Shown piece after piece: positions 39,514-51,284 of a DNA stretch of 64,000 nt (positions are counted from its first letter, which is position 1; every line of letters begins with the position of its first letter). The DNA is from Clostridiales bacterium (GTDB lineage: Bacteria > Bacillota > Clostridia > Tissierellales > GPF-1). The position numbers were made by a program, and so were the translations under genes. The notes beneath the pieces were generated by a model, which was given only the letters and a program-made list of their open reading frames with translations, made no database searches and was not told the DNA's origin. Where the stretch lies: NCBI GenBank assembly GCA_013619125.1, contig JABXKS010000094.1:1-64000 (forward strand). Direction: 5' to 3'.

Positions 39514-39611
39514 ATGAATAGATCTTCGTAATTATTTGCAGAGGGTTTAATCTGCAAATATAAGTTCAGCGAAGATGTTCAGGCTTGAACAGGCTTCAAG
39601 ACTGAATTCAT
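39514..39611 (+). repeat. Structured intergenic element, copy A
   Basis: ATGAAT...ATTCAT ends; ATCTTCGt/gCGAAGAT; ATTTGCAGA-GGGTTTAA-TCTGCAAAT hairpin; near-identical to copies at 55119 and 55226. Confidence 0.85.
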
Positions 39612-39671
39612 GACAAACATCACTATAATTCGTAGCACGGTATCTTCGGAACCGAAGCGAAAGGAGAAAAA

Positions 39672-40439
39672 ATGAATAAGAAATGGTTAACAACACGAAG
39701 GATGGCAATTATTGGTGTTTTGGGCGGGATCTCGATGGTCTTGGGAATGACGCCGCTGGGGTTTATCCCCATCGGACCGACACGGGCAACCATCATGCAT
39801 ATCCCGGTGATTATCGGAGCGATTTTGGAAGGACCGATTGTAGGCGCGATTGTGGGTTTGATCTTTGGCCTGTTCAGCATTTTTCAGGCAGTCACGAATC
39901 CAACTCCGATTTCTTTTGTATTTTTAAATCCGCTTGTATCGGTATTGCCCAGGATTCTGATCGGGGTGGTGTCCTATTATGTGTATCGCGGATTTTCCAA
40001 GATTGGAAACCGAGGTGCTCTGGCGGTGTCTGGCCTCATGTGGCTGGCTGCAATGGCATATTTGATTACTGGATGGATCGGGTTGCTTGCCGATGGCTCT
40101 GCGGCGTCCTTGGCCTTTCAAAGCCTGTTGGTGGTGCTGACGGCGATTCTAGGGGTGCTGGTGTGGCGATTTGCATCGAAGCATGCCGCTGAGATTGCAT
40201 TGACGGGTGTTTTTGGCACCATGACCAATACACTCGGTGTTTTGACTATGATATATTTGCTCTACGGGAGACGCTTTGCGGAAACGCTGGGGCAAGACCC
40301 GGAGACAGCGGGAAAAATGATAATTTCAATTGGATTGACCAACGGGGTGCCGGAGATGATTGTAGCCATGATCGTTTCGACCTATGTGGTCTTGGCATTG
40401 TTGAAGAATAGAGGAGACAGTAATGGTTCTAGTCATTGA
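39672..40439 (+). CDS. ECF transporter S component, probable pantothenate (PanT-like)
   Basis: [79 protein letters not shown]; overlaps coaX. Confidence 0.75.
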   Translation: MNKKWLTTRRMAIIGVLGGISMVLGMTPLGFIPIGPTRATIMHIPVIIGAILEGPIVGAIVGLIFGLFSIFQAVTNPTPISFVFLNPLVSVLPRILIGVVSYYVYRGFSKIGNRGALAVSGLMWLAAMAYLITGWIGLLADGSAASLAFQSLLVVLTAILGVLVWRFASKHAAEIALTGVFGTMTNTLGVLTMIYLLYGRRFAETLGQDPETAGKMIISIGLTNGVPEMIVAMIVSTYVVLALLKNRGDSNGSSH

Positions 40440-41199
40440 CGTGGGGAATACCAATATTACCCTCGGATTGTATAAAAAAGAGGGTTTATATCTAAAAAAA
40501 TCTTGGCGCATCGCAACCGATCGTCAAAAAACTAGCGATGAATTTGGGATCTTGATCACCCAATTGTTTCAGCATGACGGGTTGGATCCGGAGTCGGTGG
40601 AGGCCGTGATTATTTCCTCGGTTGTACCGCCGATCATGTATTCCTTGGAAGCGATGACGATCAAGTACTTTGAGATGAGACCGCTGATTGTTGGACCGGG
40701 AATTAAAACCGGCATGTTGATTCATTATGACAACCCCAAGCAAGTCGGGGCGGATCGCATTGTTAATGCGGTTGCGGCATTCCAAAAATACGGCGGCCCT
40801 TTGGTCATTGTTGATTTCGGAACGGCAACCACTTTTTGCGCCATAAATGAAAAAGGCGATTATCTCGGTGGAACCATCGCGCCGGGGATCAAGATTGCCA
40901 GCGACGCTTTGTTTGAACGAACGGCAAAATTGCCGAAGGTTGAAATTCGCATGCCAGATCGTGTGATTTGTCGCAATACGACAGAGAGCATTCAGTCGGG
41001 TATCTCTATCGGGCAGGTTGGCTTGGTGGATTATATCGTCCGTAGAATGGTGGAGGAGCTGGGCGGTTCAGTTTCAAAAGTAGTAGCAACCGGCGGATTG
41101 GCTTCCATGATTGCTTCTGCGTCGGAAACCATTGAAGTCATCGATAAGCGGTTGACCCTGGACGGGTTGAAGATTATCTATGATCGCAACCGGGTCTAG
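40423..41199 (+). CDS. coaX: Type III pantothenate kinase
   Basis: [47 protein letters not shown]. Confidence 0.96.
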   Translation: MVLVIDVGNTNITLGLYKKEGLYLKKSWRIATDRQKTSDEFGILITQLFQHDGLDPESVEAVIISSVVPPIMYSLEAMTIKYFEMRPLIVGPGIKTGMLIHYDNPKQVGADRIVNAVAAFQKYGGPLVIVDFGTATTFCAINEKGDYLGGTIAPGIKIASDALFERTAKLPKVEIRMPDRVICRNTTESIQSGISIGQVGLVDYIVRRMVEELGGSVSKVVATGGLASMIASASETIEVIDKRLTLDGLKIIYDRNRV

Positions 41200-41208
41200 G
41201 TGGCTGGT

Positions 41209-42186
41209 ATGAAGATAGGAAATCTTGAGCTTGAAACGCCGTTGTTTTTGGCCCCTATGGCGGGAATCACGGATATGCCTTTTCGTGCGATCTGCCGCGA
41301 ATTTGGAGCGGATTTTGTTTGCACGGAAATGGTGAGTGCGAAGGCATTGTATTACGGCGACAAGAAATCGCAGCGCTTGATGGTGATTCATCCGGAAGAG
41401 CAACCCGTCTCTTTGCAGATTTTTGGAGAGAATCCTGAGATTCTTTCCGAGGTTGTCAAGCGGTTTATCAATCCTCGAGAAGATATCGCGGTACTGGATT
41501 TTAATATGGGATGTCCCGCGCCCAAGATTGTGAAAAATGGCGCGGGTAGCGCCTTGGTCAAGGATTTGGATCGAGCCCAAGCGGCAGTGGAAGCCATTGT
41601 GAAGGCATCCAATCATCCGGTGTCCGTTAAAATTCGCATCGGATGGGAGACTGGAGAAAAGCGCGGCATTGAAATCGCCAAGCGGATGGAGGCGACGGGC
41701 ATCGATTTTTTGGTTGTCCATGGACGAACACGCGCAGAGTTTTATCAGGGCAAGGCAGATTGGGAAGAGATTGCCAAGATTAAAGCAGCTGTTTCCATTC
41801 CGGTGATTGGAAATGGAGATATCGCCAGTGGCGAGGTTGCCATGAAACGATTGAAAGAATCTAAGGTGGATGGATTGATGATTGGGCGAGGCGCCCATGG
41901 GAATCCCTGGATTTTTCAAAAAATCAAAGCGGAATTGCGAGGAGAGATCTGGACACCGCCAACGATGGAGGAAAAAATTGCAGTGGCAAGCCGCCAGTTG
42001 CATGGTCTTGCCGCCCATAAGGGTGAGCGAACCGCAGTTCTTGAAATGCGGAAAGATTTTGGATGGTATTTAAAGGGAGGCCCCTTCGCAACGGAGTATC
42101 GCGTCCGCTCCTACAACGTGACAACCTTGGCTGAAATGGAAGAGCTGTTTGAAGAGTATGTAAGGCAAGTGAAGAGTTTAAAATGA
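41209..42186 (+). CDS. dusB: tRNA-dihydrouridine synthase
   Basis: LETPLFLAPMAGITDMPFRAICREFGADFVCTEMVSAKAL, DFNMGCPAPKIV; GTG at 41200 is an alternative start. Confidence 0.93.
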   Translation: MKIGNLELETPLFLAPMAGITDMPFRAICREFGADFVCTEMVSAKALYYGDKKSQRLMVIHPEEQPVSLQIFGENPEILSEVVKRFINPREDIAVLDFNMGCPAPKIVKNGAGSALVKDLDRAQAAVEAIVKASNHPVSVKIRIGWETGEKRGIEIAKRMEATGIDFLVVHGRTRAEFYQGKADWEEIAKIKAAVSIPVIGNGDIASGEVAMKRLKESKVDGLMIGRGAHGNPWIFQKIKAELRGEIWTPPTMEEKIAVASRQLHGLAAHKGERTAVLEMRKDFGWYLKGGPFATEYRVRSYNVTTLAEMEELFEEYVRQVKSLK

Positions 42187-42268
42187 TTTGCTTGACAAGA
42201 ATTCATCCTTTCACTATAATCGGATTATATGTAAACATTTCGCAATCATGCGAAAGGGAGGGGAAGTC

Positions 42269-42748
42269 ATGGCAAATAAAGAAGTAATTTTAACAAAAGA
42301 AGGATTTACTAAGCTGGAAGCAGAGTATAAGGAATTGAAGAACATTAGGCGTGGGGAAGTATCCGAGCGGATTCGAATTGCAAAGGGCTTTGGCGACCTG
42401 AGCGAAAACGCGGAGTATGATGCCGCGAAAAATGAGCAAGCTCAGGTGGAAGAACGCATTTATAAACTGCAAGAAATGTTGGCGCACGCCAAGATCATCA
42501 AGGAAGAAGAAATCGATGATCAGATTGTGGGTGTGGGAAGTCATGTCAAGATTCGAGATCTGGAATTTGACGAAGTGGAAGAATACATCGTTGTAGGCTC
42601 CACGGAAGCAGATCCATTCCAAAATCGAATTTCAAACGAGTCCCCGGTTGGAAGAGCCTTGTTGGGCCATTCTGCTGGAGCATTTGTCGATGTTGAAGTC
42701 CCTAACGGAGAAATCGTAAAGTATGAAATCCTAGAGATTTCTAGATAG
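42269..42748 (+). CDS. greA: Transcription elongation factor GreA
   Basis: [52 protein letters not shown]. Confidence 0.96.
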   Translation: MANKEVILTKEGFTKLEAEYKELKNIRRGEVSERIRIAKGFGDLSENAEYDAAKNEQAQVEERIYKLQEMLAHAKIIKEEEIDDQIVGVGSHVKIRDLEFDEVEEYIVVGSTEADPFQNRISNESPVGRALLGHSAGAFVDVEVPNGEIVKYEILEISR

Positions 42749-42758
42749 GGGGAGCAAC

Positions 42759-44231
42759 ATGTCAGAAGTTGAAAACATAAATGAATTACTTCAGGTGAGA
42801 CGCGATAAACTGAAGAAATATCAAGATAATGGATGCAATCCCTTTGATCATGTGAAGTTTGAAGTGACGGCGAAAGCAGCCGAACTGAAGGCGGATTTTG
42901 AAGCAGTTGAAGGAAATGAAGTAACGGTTGCTGGTCGTGTGATGTCGAAGCGTGGACAAGGCAAGGTTGCCTTTTATGACCTTCAAGACAGCACAGACCG
43001 TGTTCAATTGTTCTTAAAGAAAGATTTATTGGGGGAAGACGTCTATGCGGACGTAAAAACCTTTGATATTGGCGACCATATCGGTGTAACTGGTGAGGTG
43101 TTTAAAACCAAGATGGGCGAGGTTTCGATCCGTGCCAAAAAGGTGACACTCTTATCGAAATCGCTTCAAATATTGCCAGAAAAATTCCATGGATTGAAAG
43201 ATCCAGATCTTCGCTATCGCCAGCGTTATGTGGATTTGATTATGAATCCAGAAGTGAAGAACGTGTTTCGAACGCGATCGAAAATTCAACGCTATATCCG
43301 AGAGTTTTACGATGACCGCGGATATATGGAAGTGGAGACACCTGTGCTTTCAACCTTGGCGGGGGGCGCGTCGGCGCGACCTTTTATCACGCATCATAAC
43401 TCGCTCGACATTCCCATGTATTTGAGAATCGCCTTGGAATTGCCGCTGAAACGATTGATCGTCGGTGGTTTTGACCGGGTGTATGAGATGAGCCGTGTGT
43501 TCCGAAACGAAGGCATGGATAGCACCCATAACCCAGAATTCACGATGCTTGAGTCCTATGAAGCCTACGCGGATTATGAAGATGTGATGGCTTTGGTGGA
43601 AGATCTGTTTGGATTTTTGGCAGAGCGTGTGCTGGAAAAGAATTCTGTTGAGTTTAAGGGACGTGAGATCTCCTTGGAGGCGCCGTTTAAGCGGGCGCGC
43701 ATGGTAGATCTTGTCAAAGAACATACGGGCGTTGATTTCGATGCGGTAACGGATCGAGAAGAAGCGATCCGATTGGCTAAAGGGCTGCACCTTGAGGTGA
43801 AAGGCCATGAGTCGATCGGCGTATTAATTGAAGAGGCATTTGATGTCTTCGTGGAGGAGCACTTGGTGCAACCTACCTTTGTCACGCATCATCCGGTGGA
43901 GATTTCACCGCTTGCGAAGAAGGATCCCGAAGATCCGCGCTATACCCAACGATTCGAGCTCTTTATTTCTGGTGCCGAGTATGCCAACGCATTTTCCGAG
44001 CTGAATGATCCTATCGATCAAAAGGAGCGTTTTACTGCGCAAGTTGCATTAAAAGACGCGGGGGATGAAGAAGCACATCCGTTTGACGCAGACTTTATCA
44101 ATGCGTTGGAGATTGGACTTCCACCAACGGGTGGTCTTGGAATTGGGATTGATCGTTTGGTGATGTTGTTCACCAATCAGGCGAGCATTCGAGACGTACT
44201 TTTGTTTCCAACGATGAAGCCTATTGAATAA
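42759..44231 (+). CDS. lysS: Lysyl-tRNA synthetase (class II)
   Basis: [48 protein letters not shown]. Confidence 0.96.
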   Translation: MSEVENINELLQVRRDKLKKYQDNGCNPFDHVKFEVTAKAAELKADFEAVEGNEVTVAGRVMSKRGQGKVAFYDLQDSTDRVQLFLKKDLLGEDVYADVKTFDIGDHIGVTGEVFKTKMGEVSIRAKKVTLLSKSLQILPEKFHGLKDPDLRYRQRYVDLIMNPEVKNVFRTRSKIQRYIREFYDDRGYMEVETPVLSTLAGGASARPFITHHNSLDIPMYLRIALELPLKRLIVGGFDRVYEMSRVFRNEGMDSTHNPEFTMLESYEAYADYEDVMALVEDLFGFLAERVLEKNSVEFKGREISLEAPFKRARMVDLVKEHTGVDFDAVTDREEAIRLAKGLHLEVKGHESIGVLIEEAFDVFVEEHLVQPTFVTHHPVEISPLAKKDPEDPRYTQRFELFISGAEYANAFSELNDPIDQKERFTAQVALKDAGDEEAHPFDADFINALEIGLPPTGGLGIGIDRLVMLFTNQASIRDVLLFPTMKPIE

Positions 44232-44238
44232 GGAATAT

Positions 44239-44264
44239 GAGGATCGGAAACGATCCTCTTTTTT
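44239..44264 (+). terminator. Rho-independent terminator
   Basis: GAGGATCG-gaaa-CGATCCTC + T run. Confidence 0.88.
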
Positions 44265-44347
44265 GTGTAAAAAATTCATAAACTCTTCGAGAAATTTGGT
44301 GCGAAGTGAAAAAGAATGATACAATAATGGAAGTTTAGGAGGTCGCT

Positions 44348-44905
44348 ATGCGTATCTTTTTTGGAATTGCTTTTCCTGATAAAATCAAGGAACAATTAAA
44401 GACGGAAGCCGCTGTTTGCAGAGAGTATTGCGAGAAAGGGCGTTTCATGCAAGAAGAGAATTTTCATTTGACCCTTCGATTTGTTGGGGAAGTGGAACCT
44501 CCGATGTTGGAAACCTTTCAGCAGATACTGGAAGAGACGGCAGAACAGGTGGCGCCCTTTCAAATTCATTTGACCGGCCTTGGGCGGTTTTCCAAACGCG
44601 GAGGCGATATCTTGTTTCGCGGGCTTCGGCGCGAGCGCGGCTTGGGCGGACTCGTAAGGAATTTGGACCGTGCCTTCAAAAAGCAGGGATTTCCTGTGGA
44701 AAAAATGCCATTTCGTCCTCATGTCACCTTGGCGAGACGGGTGTATTGGGCTGATGGCTTTGAGAAGGTGCAACGGGAAGTGAAGCTGGAGGATCTGGAG
44801 ATCGATGTGAGTCAGATTATGATTATGGAAAGTGTTCGGGTCAACGGGGAATTGGTTTATCGCCCCATCACCCATGTGAATTTAAACAAACAGACAGAAG
44901 AATAA
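44348..44905 (+). CDS. thpR: RNA 2',3'-cyclic phosphodiesterase (2'-5' RNA ligase family)
   Basis: [10 protein letters not shown] and RPHVTLAR (two HxT motifs). Confidence 0.92.
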   Translation: MRIFFGIAFPDKIKEQLKTEAAVCREYCEKGRFMQEENFHLTLRFVGEVEPPMLETFQQILEETAEQVAPFQIHLTGLGRFSKRGGDILFRGLRRERGLGGLVRNLDRAFKKQGFPVEKMPFRPHVTLARRVYWADGFEKVQREVKLEDLEIDVSQIMIMESVRVNGELVYRPITHVNLNKQTEE

Positions 44906-44918
44906 TGGAGGGAATCGA

Positions 44919-47660
44919 ATGAAAAAAATATTGGAGTCTTTTTTCGGATCGCAAAGTAGCCGGGAAATCAAACGAATTACACCGTTTTCTGAGAAGGTCC
45001 TCGCCTTGGAAGAAACAATGAAAGCTTTGAGTGATGAAGCCTTGCGCGCAAAAACCGATGAGTTTCGCACTCGGTTGACGGCGGGAGAAACCGAGGATGA
45101 CTTATTGTCGGAAGCCTTTGGTGTATGTCGAGAGGCGGCGAGCCGTGTTTTGGGTCTCACCCATTATCCTGTTCAATTGATCGGCGGGGTTGTTCTTCAT
45201 CAGGGCGATATTGCCGAGATGAAAACCGGGGAAGGCAAGACCTTGGTTGCAACGCTGGCGGGGTATTTAAATGCCTTGAGCGGAAAAGGAGTCCATGTGG
45301 TGACGGTCAATGATTATTTGGCCAAACGTGATATGGAATGGATGGGCAAGGTCTATGAATTTTTGGGCTTGACTACGGGCTGTATTGTTCACGGCATGAA
45401 TGACGTGGAACGAAAAGCAGCCTACGCGGCGGATATTACCTACGGAACCAACAATGAGTTTGGATTTGATTTTCTAAGGGATAATATGGCCGTTTTTAAA
45501 GAACGGCGTGTGCAACGCGCGCTTCACTATGCCATCGTTGATGAGGTAGATAGTATTTTGATTGATGAGGCGAGAACGCCTTTGATTATATCGGGACAGG
45601 GAGACACTGCGTCCACCCTGTATCAGGTCGCGAATCTTTTTGTCAAAACCTTGAAGGGAAGAAAAGAAGATCCCAACAAGGTGCGGGGGATCGAGGAGCG
45701 ATTGGATCGCAAATTCGTAGAAGAAGAAGCCGATTTTGTTACCGATGAAAAGGGCAAGTCCGTCTCCTTGGGAGAAAAAGGGGTGGACAAGGCCGAAAAA
45801 TATTTTGGTGTGGATAATCTTGCGGATCTGGAGCATATGGAGCTTCAGCATCGGATTAATCAGGCGCTGCGCGCCAATTATTTGATGTTTCGGGATCAGG
45901 ATTATGTCGTCAAGGAAGGGGAAGTCATTATAGTCGATGATTTCACCGGCCGATTGATGCAGGGACGTCGATATTCCGAGGGGTTGCATCAGGCGATTGA
46001 AGCCAAGGAAGGGGTTGAGATTCAAAAAGAATCCAAGACCCTGGCAACCATCACCTTCCAGAACTATTTTAGGATGTATGAAAAACTTTCTGGTATGACG
46101 GGTACCGCCTTGACTGAGGAAGATGAGTTCCGTCATATTTATAGCATGAATGTCATCGAGATTCCAACGAACCGCCCCGTGGTGCGACTGGATCATCCCG
46201 ATATGGTTTACAAAAATGTTGAAGGTAAATTTAATTCCGTGATCGAAGAGATCGTGAAGGCGAATCAGACGGGGCAACCGGTCTTGGTGGGTACGATTAC
46301 CATTGAGACTTCGGAGCTTTTAAGCAGGATGTTGAAGCGCCGCGGCGTGAATCATCAGGTATTGAATGCCAAGCAGCACGGGAAAGAGGCGGAGATTGTG
46401 GCGCAAGCCGGCCGTTTGGGTGCAGTTACCATTGCGACCAATATGGCAGGCCGTGGAACGGATATTGTCTTAGGCGGTAATCCGGTTTTCTTGGCAAAAT
46501 CACGCATGAAGAAACATTACGACGAGCATATGATTGAGATGGCGGATTCCTATTTTGATACGCAGGATCCTGAAATACTTGCGGTGCGAGAGACGTATGT
46601 GAAAGCATTGGAAACCGCGAAACAGGAATTGAAGGATGAACAGGAAAGCGTGTTGGCTGCTGGCGGTCTTTATATCATCGGAACGGAGCGCCATGAATCA
46701 AGACGAATCGATAATCAATTGCGTGGCCGATCCGGTCGACAGGGAGATCCGGGCGCGTCCCGATTCTATATTTCCTTGGATGACGATTTGATGCGTCTAT
46801 TCGGCGGGGAACGGGTGCAAACCATGGTGGATCGATTGGGATTGCCAGATGATGAACCCATAGAAGCAAAGATTCTTTCTAGAAGCATTGAGTCGGCGCA
46901 GGAAAAAATTGAGGCGAGAAACTTCGGCATTCGGAAAAACGTCTTGCAATATGATGACGTGATGAACACCCAGCGGAATATCATCTACGAACAGCGCCGC
47001 CGCGTCCTTGAAGGGGAGAACCTGAAAGATCAGATTGAAGAGATGATCGACGGCGTCATTGATGAGGTGGTCGCGCATCACACCCAACAACGATATCCAG
47101 AGGACTGGAAACTTGCGGATCTGGCCGAGGCCATGAATCAATACTACCCGATTGAAGGCGCCTTACAGATCGAGCATGTGGAAGATTTGACACGAGAAAC
47201 GCTGAAAGAAATTTTGAAAACTCAAGCGATGGTGGGTTACGGGCATCAGGAAGAAGCCTTTGACGTGCAAATACGTGAAATTGAGCGGATTGTTTTGCTG
47301 CAAACGGTCGATCGTCATTGGATGGATCATATCGACGCCATGGATCAATTGCGACGAGGGATTGGGCTTCGCGCTATGGGACAAGAAGATCCGGTTCGTG
47401 CCTATCAAAACGAAGGCTACGAGATGTTCAATACCATGACCCATACGATCCGCGAGGAGACGGTGAAAACCATGTATCGTGTTCGTCCGCAACGAAAGAT
47501 GGAGCGAAAACAGGTGGCGAAGATTACCGGCACGTCCGGAGGCGATGCACCGGTGAAACGAAAAACCGTGGTGCGTTCCAACAAGAAGATTGGACGAAAT
47601 GATCCCTGTCCATGCGGATCGGGAAAGAAATATAAAAAATGCTGCGGTAAGGATGCGTAG
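44919..47660 (+). CDS. secA: Preprotein translocase subunit SecA
   Basis: [37 protein letters not shown]-terminal [19 protein letters not shown]. Confidence 0.98.
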   Translation: MKKILESFFGSQSSREIKRITPFSEKVLALEETMKALSDEALRAKTDEFRTRLTAGETEDDLLSEAFGVCREAASRVLGLTHYPVQLIGGVVLHQGDIAEMKTGEGKTLVATLAGYLNALSGKGVHVVTVNDYLAKRDMEWMGKVYEFLGLTTGCIVHGMNDVERKAAYAADITYGTNNEFGFDFLRDNMAVFKERRVQRALHYAIVDEVDSILIDEARTPLIISGQGDTASTLYQVANLFVKTLKGRKEDPNKVRGIEERLDRKFVEEEADFVTDEKGKSVSLGEKGVDKAEKYFGVDNLADLEHMELQHRINQALRANYLMFRDQDYVVKEGEVIIVDDFTGRLMQGRRYSEGLHQAIEAKEGVEIQKESKTLATITFQNYFRMYEKLSGMTGTALTEEDEFRHIYSMNVIEIPTNRPVVRLDHPDMVYKNVEGKFNSVIEEIVKANQTGQPVLVGTITIETSELLSRMLKRRGVNHQVLNAKQHGKEAEIVAQAGRLGAVTIATNMAGRGTDIVLGGNPVFLAKSRMKKHYDEHMIEMADSYFDTQDPEILAVRETYVKALETAKQELKDEQESVLAAGGLYIIGTERHESRRIDNQLRGRSGRQGDPGASRFYISLDDDLMRLFGGERVQTMVDRLGLPDDEPIEAKILSRSIESAQEKIEARNFGIRKNVLQYDDVMNTQRNIIYEQRRRVLEGENLKDQIEEMIDGVIDEVVAHHTQQRYPEDWKLADLAEAMNQYYPIEGALQIEHVEDLTRETLKEILKTQAMVGYGHQEEAFDVQIREIERIVLLQTVDRHWMDHIDAMDQLRRGIGLRAMGQEDPVRAYQNEGYEMFNTMTHTIREETVKTMYRVRPQRKMERKQVAKITGTSGGDAPVKRKTVVRSNKKIGRNDPCPCGSGKKYKKCCGKDA

Positions 47661-47669
47661 GAGGCAATG

Positions 47670-48783
47670 ATGTTTGAATTAGAGAGTCTAAAGCAACGAT
47701 ATCAATCCGCCAAAGAGAGTTTGGCGGAACTCGAGGTGTCTCTTTGACACACCTGTGATTCAAACTCGGGTGGAAGAACTGGAAATGGAAATGGCGAAAC
47801 CGGAATTCTGGAATGATCAGGAAACCGCACAGCCTTTTATTCTTGAGATGAAGCAATGCAAGGCGGATCTTTCCCGGGTGGAAGAAATCGTGGATCTGTT
47901 GGAAGAATTTGAGATGATGCTGGAGTTTGCGGATCTGGAAGAGCCTGATGCAGAGGCGCAGTTAGAGCTTGTCCAGACTGCCAAAGCGGTTGAAAAAGCC
48001 CTAGAAAAGTTGTCTTTGGACACCCTGCTTCATGGTGAGTATGATCATCACTCCGCCATAATTTCCATCCATGCCGGATCTGGTGGAACCGATGCGCAGG
48101 ATTGGGCGCAAATTCTTCTTAGAATGGAACTTCGCTGGTGCGAAAAAAAGGGGTACTCGATTACAGAATTGGACCTGCAGCGAGACACGGAAGCGGGGGT
48201 CAAATCGGCGACGTACCGCATTGGCGGGAAAAACGCCTATGGCTATTTGAAAGCAGAGAAAGGCGTGCACCGTCTGGTGCGGATTTCACCCTTTGATTCT
48301 TCTGGAAAGCGCCATACCTCGTTTTCGTCGGTGGATGTAATGCCGGAGCTTGCTGATGATGAAGAATTGGCGATTGACCCTAAGGATCTTAGGGTGGACA
48401 CCTATCGATCTGGCGGAGCCGGTGGTCAGCATGTCAATAAAACCGATTCTGCGATTCGCATCACCCATATTCCAACCGGGGTTGTGGTGCAATGCCAGAA
48501 TGAGCGATCGCAGATTAAAAACCGTGCGACGGCCATGAAGATGCTGATGGGTAAGTTGATTGAAATTCAGCAGCAGGAAAAAAAGGAAAAAATCGAAGAT
48601 ATTCAGGGGAATTATCGAGAGATCGCCTGGGGCAATCAGATTCGTTCCTATGTTTTCCATCCCTATTCCATGGTGAAGGATCATCGCACCCAAACGGAAA
48701 CGGGCAATGTGCAGGCTGTTATGGATGGTGATTTGGATCGGTTTATCGAAAGCTATTTAAAACTTCATACCAAGGGAAAATAA
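47670..48783 (+). CDS. prfB: Peptide chain release factor 2, with programmed +1 frameshift
   Basis: Frame 1 MFELESLKQRYQSAKESLAELEVSL-TGA (47745-47747); +1 frame continues D-TPVIQTRVEELE; slip site CTT-TGA-C with SD-like GAGGTG; GGQ motif GGAGGQHVNKTDSAIR. Confidence 0.95.
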
Positions 48784-48787
48784 ACGA

Positions 48788-48813
48788 AAACTCGGAGAAA
48801 TCCGAGTTTTTTT
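48788..48813 (+). terminator. Rho-independent terminator
   Basis: AACTCGGA-gaaa-TCCGAGTT + T run. Confidence 0.88.
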
Positions 48814-48867
48814 ATGATCCTCACCCAAATATGGTAAAATAAAGGGAATACACGAGGAGGAATCTGC

Positions 48868-49347
48868 ATGAGAATAGGGATTGGAATCGACGCGCATCGA
48901 CTGGTGCCGGAGCGGCCATTAATTCTGGGAGGGGTGACCATTCCGTATGATTTGGGTTTGCTGGGCCATTCCGATGCGGATGTGTTGACGCATGCAATTA
49001 TGGATGCCCTCTTAGGCGCCGTGGCGCTTGGCGATATTGGCCAGCATTTTCCACCCAGTGATGAAGCTTATCGTGGCGCGAATAGCTTGGATTTGCTTGA
49101 AGCTGTGATGGCGCTGCTGATGGAACGGAACTTTCGAGTAGGCAATATCGACGCGGTGATTGTGGCACAGGCCCCAAAAATGGCGGAATATCTGCCGATG
49201 ATGAGAGAAAAGTTGGCTGCAGTGATGGGCATTGATTGTGATCGGGTTTCCATCAAGGCGACAACGACGGAAAAAATGGGATATGAAGGAAGAGGAGAAG
49301 GGATCTCCGCGCAAGCGGTCGTGCTGGTGGAGGCGTTCGATGATTAA
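48868..49347 (+). CDS. ispF: 2-C-methyl-D-erythritol 2,4-cyclodiphosphate synthase
   Basis: RIGIGIDAHRLVPERPLILGGVTIPYDLGLLGHSDADVLTHAIMDALLGA. Confidence 0.96.
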   Translation: MRIGIGIDAHRLVPERPLILGGVTIPYDLGLLGHSDADVLTHAIMDALLGAVALGDIGQHFPPSDEAYRGANSLDLLEAVMALLMERNFRVGNIDAVIVAQAPKMAEYLPMMREKLAAVMGIDCDRVSIKATTTEKMGYEGRGEGISAQAVVLVEAFDD

Positions 49348-50068
49348 GGTAAAAGATCTGACCAAACGATTTGGCAGTTTTACAGCGGTGGATGACCTCT
49401 CTTTTTTTATTCCGAAGGGGCAGGTGTTCGGCCTTCTCGGAGAGAATGGCGCGGGCAAGACAACAACCCTTCGCATGATGGCAACCATGCTGCAGCCATC
49501 TTCCGGATTCATTCAGATTCACGGGGTCAACGCCATTGATTTTCCGGAGGATGCGCGGGCTCACATCGGAATTTTGTTCGGTGGAGAAACCGGATTGTAC
49601 GATCGATTGACCGCGAGAGAAAATATCCTCTACTTTGCCAGATTGAACGGAATGGAGTTGAAGATGGCCAATGAACGCGTGGAGCGATTGGCGATGCAGT
49701 TGGAGATGACGGAATATCTGGATCGAAGAGCGGGCAATTTTTCCAAGGGGATGAAGCAGAAGGTTGCCTTGGCCAGAAGCATTGTGCACGATCCAGAAAT
49801 CATGCTCTTCGATGAGCCGACGGCGGGACTGGATGTGTCGGCGATTCGCCTGGTGCACGCCTTTATTCGCGAATTGAAAGCAGAAGGGAAAACCATTGTC
49901 TTCTCCAGCCATACCATGACAGAGGTCATGGCTCTTTGTGATGCGATCGGAATTATTGACCGCGGGAAACTCATTGAATTTGGGAGCCTGCATGACCTCG
50001 AGAAACGAGCGCCGGGCATGAGTTTGGAAGAGTTCTTTTTGCATCGAATAAGCGAGGATCGACGATGA
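49340..50068 (+). CDS. ABC transporter ATP-binding protein (NatA-like)
   Basis: GLLGENGAGKTTTLRMMATML, FSKGMKQKVALARSIVHDPEIMLFDEPTAGLD. Confidence 0.92.
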   Translation: MIKVKDLTKRFGSFTAVDDLSFFIPKGQVFGLLGENGAGKTTTLRMMATMLQPSSGFIQIHGVNAIDFPEDARAHIGILFGGETGLYDRLTARENILYFARLNGMELKMANERVERLAMQLEMTEYLDRRAGNFSKGMKQKVALARSIVHDPEIMLFDEPTAGLDVSAIRLVHAFIRELKAEGKTIVFSSHTMTEVMALCDAIGIIDRGKLIEFGSLHDLEKRAPGMSLEEFFLHRISEDRR

Positions 50069-51243
50069 GGGGATATACCTGGATTGTCTTTAAAAAAGAA
50101 TTGATGGATACCTTTCGGGATCGAAAGACCATTATCACCAGCATCTTGATTCCAATTTTAATTTTTCCCATTCTCACCTTTGTGATGGGGATTGCGATGC
50201 AGGGGCTGTTTGACGATGTGGAATCCCATGTGCCCATCGCAATAATCGGAGAAGAGTCCGGTGTGGCGGAGTTTTTACAAGAGACGGGGATCGTGGAGAT
50301 CAAGCCGGAAGAAAATCCCATGGCGGCTTTAAAAGACCTCGATGTCTTTGTTGTAGTGGAGATTCCTGTGGGATTTAACGAGACATTGAAATTGAAGAAC
50401 ATGGCGGATTTGGTCTTGCATTACGATGAATCGAGCCAGAAATCCACCATGGCCCTGGGCACGGTACAGGGATTGATTACGCAGTTTCAGCAAGAAATAG
50501 TGCGTCAGCGCCTGATCGATTTGGGAATGGATCCCGGGTTTGTCACGGCGGTGAAAACCGAGTCACGCTCATTGGCGGAAGGCGAGTCGGGGAATCCGAT
50601 TGGCGCCATGCTGTATATGATGCTCTTGCCCTTGATGCTGACCATGTGGTCGGCGGTAGGCGGGATTCCCGCCGCAACGGATCTGGGTGCGGGCGAGAAG
50701 GAAAGACAGACGCTCGAACCCCTTTTGGCAACGCGAGCCAGCCGGTCGCAGATTCTCTTCGGCAAGTATTTTGCTGTGGTGGTTGCCAGCGTCATGGGGA
50801 TGTTTGCCTCCCTCTTGGGTTTTTTGCTGGCAACTATATTGAACCCAAGCGTTCTCGCTTCAGGGGGAATCATACCGCTGAAGGCGGTTTTGGTAATCGC
50901 GGTAGCCTGTTTGGGGCTTAACTTTACCTTTAGCGCTGTGGAGCTGGCCATCAGTTTCTACGCGAGAAATTTTAAAGAGGCGCAAACCTATTTGTCTCCA
51001 ATCACGATTCTTGTGATGATTCCAGCGTACTTCACCTTATATCTCGACGGCAAATTGATTCCCGAGTCCTATTTCCATATACCAATCATCAACACCATCG
51101 CCATTATCAAGGAGGCTTTGGCGCGGATCTATGATCCGAGACACCTTCTGATCGTGGGGATTTGGCTTTGCGTATACGTGGGAGCGGCACTTTTGTTCAC
51201 CCGTCGAATGTTTAATCGGGAGTCAGTGATTTTTCGAAATTGA
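50065..51243 (+). CDS. ABC transporter permease (NatB-like)
   Basis: IVFKKELMDTFRDRKTIITSILIPILIFPILTF; GEKERQTLEPLLATRASRSQILFGKY. Confidence 0.9.
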   Translation: MRGYTWIVFKKELMDTFRDRKTIITSILIPILIFPILTFVMGIAMQGLFDDVESHVPIAIIGEESGVAEFLQETGIVEIKPEENPMAALKDLDVFVVVEIPVGFNETLKLKNMADLVLHYDESSQKSTMALGTVQGLITQFQQEIVRQRLIDLGMDPGFVTAVKTESRSLAEGESGNPIGAMLYMMLLPLMLTMWSAVGGIPAATDLGAGEKERQTLEPLLATRASRSQILFGKYFAVVVASVMGMFASLLGFLLATILNPSVLASGGIIPLKAVLVIAVACLGLNFTFSAVELAISFYARNFKEAQTYLSPITILVMIPAYFTLYLDGKLIPESYFHIPIINTIAIIKEALARIYDPRHLLIVGIWLCVYVGAALLFTRRMFNRESVIFRN

Positions 51244-51268
51244 CATTTCCCTCACTTTCTTGTATGAT
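51240..51268 (+). promoter_or_regulatory. Sigma-A promoter for T-box/proS
   Basis: TTGACA (51240-51245)-N17-TATGAT (51263-51268). Confidence 0.75.
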
Positions 51269-51284
51269 GAATGCATTCAAATAT

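Noticed and set aside
41074-42018. Antisense 314-aa ORF over coaX/dusB
   Set aside because: Overlaps two well-supported genes; composition typical of antisense translation.
45474-46277. Antisense 267-aa ORF inside secA (likewise 49253-50044 over the ABC ATPase, 4404-4982 over ABC-F, 22339-23022 over mfd)
   Set aside because: All lie opposite highly conserved genes with no independent coding evidence.
47745-47747. In-frame TGA in prfB considered as a pseudogene or sequencing error
   Set aside because: Exactly the conserved RF2 programmed frameshift context.
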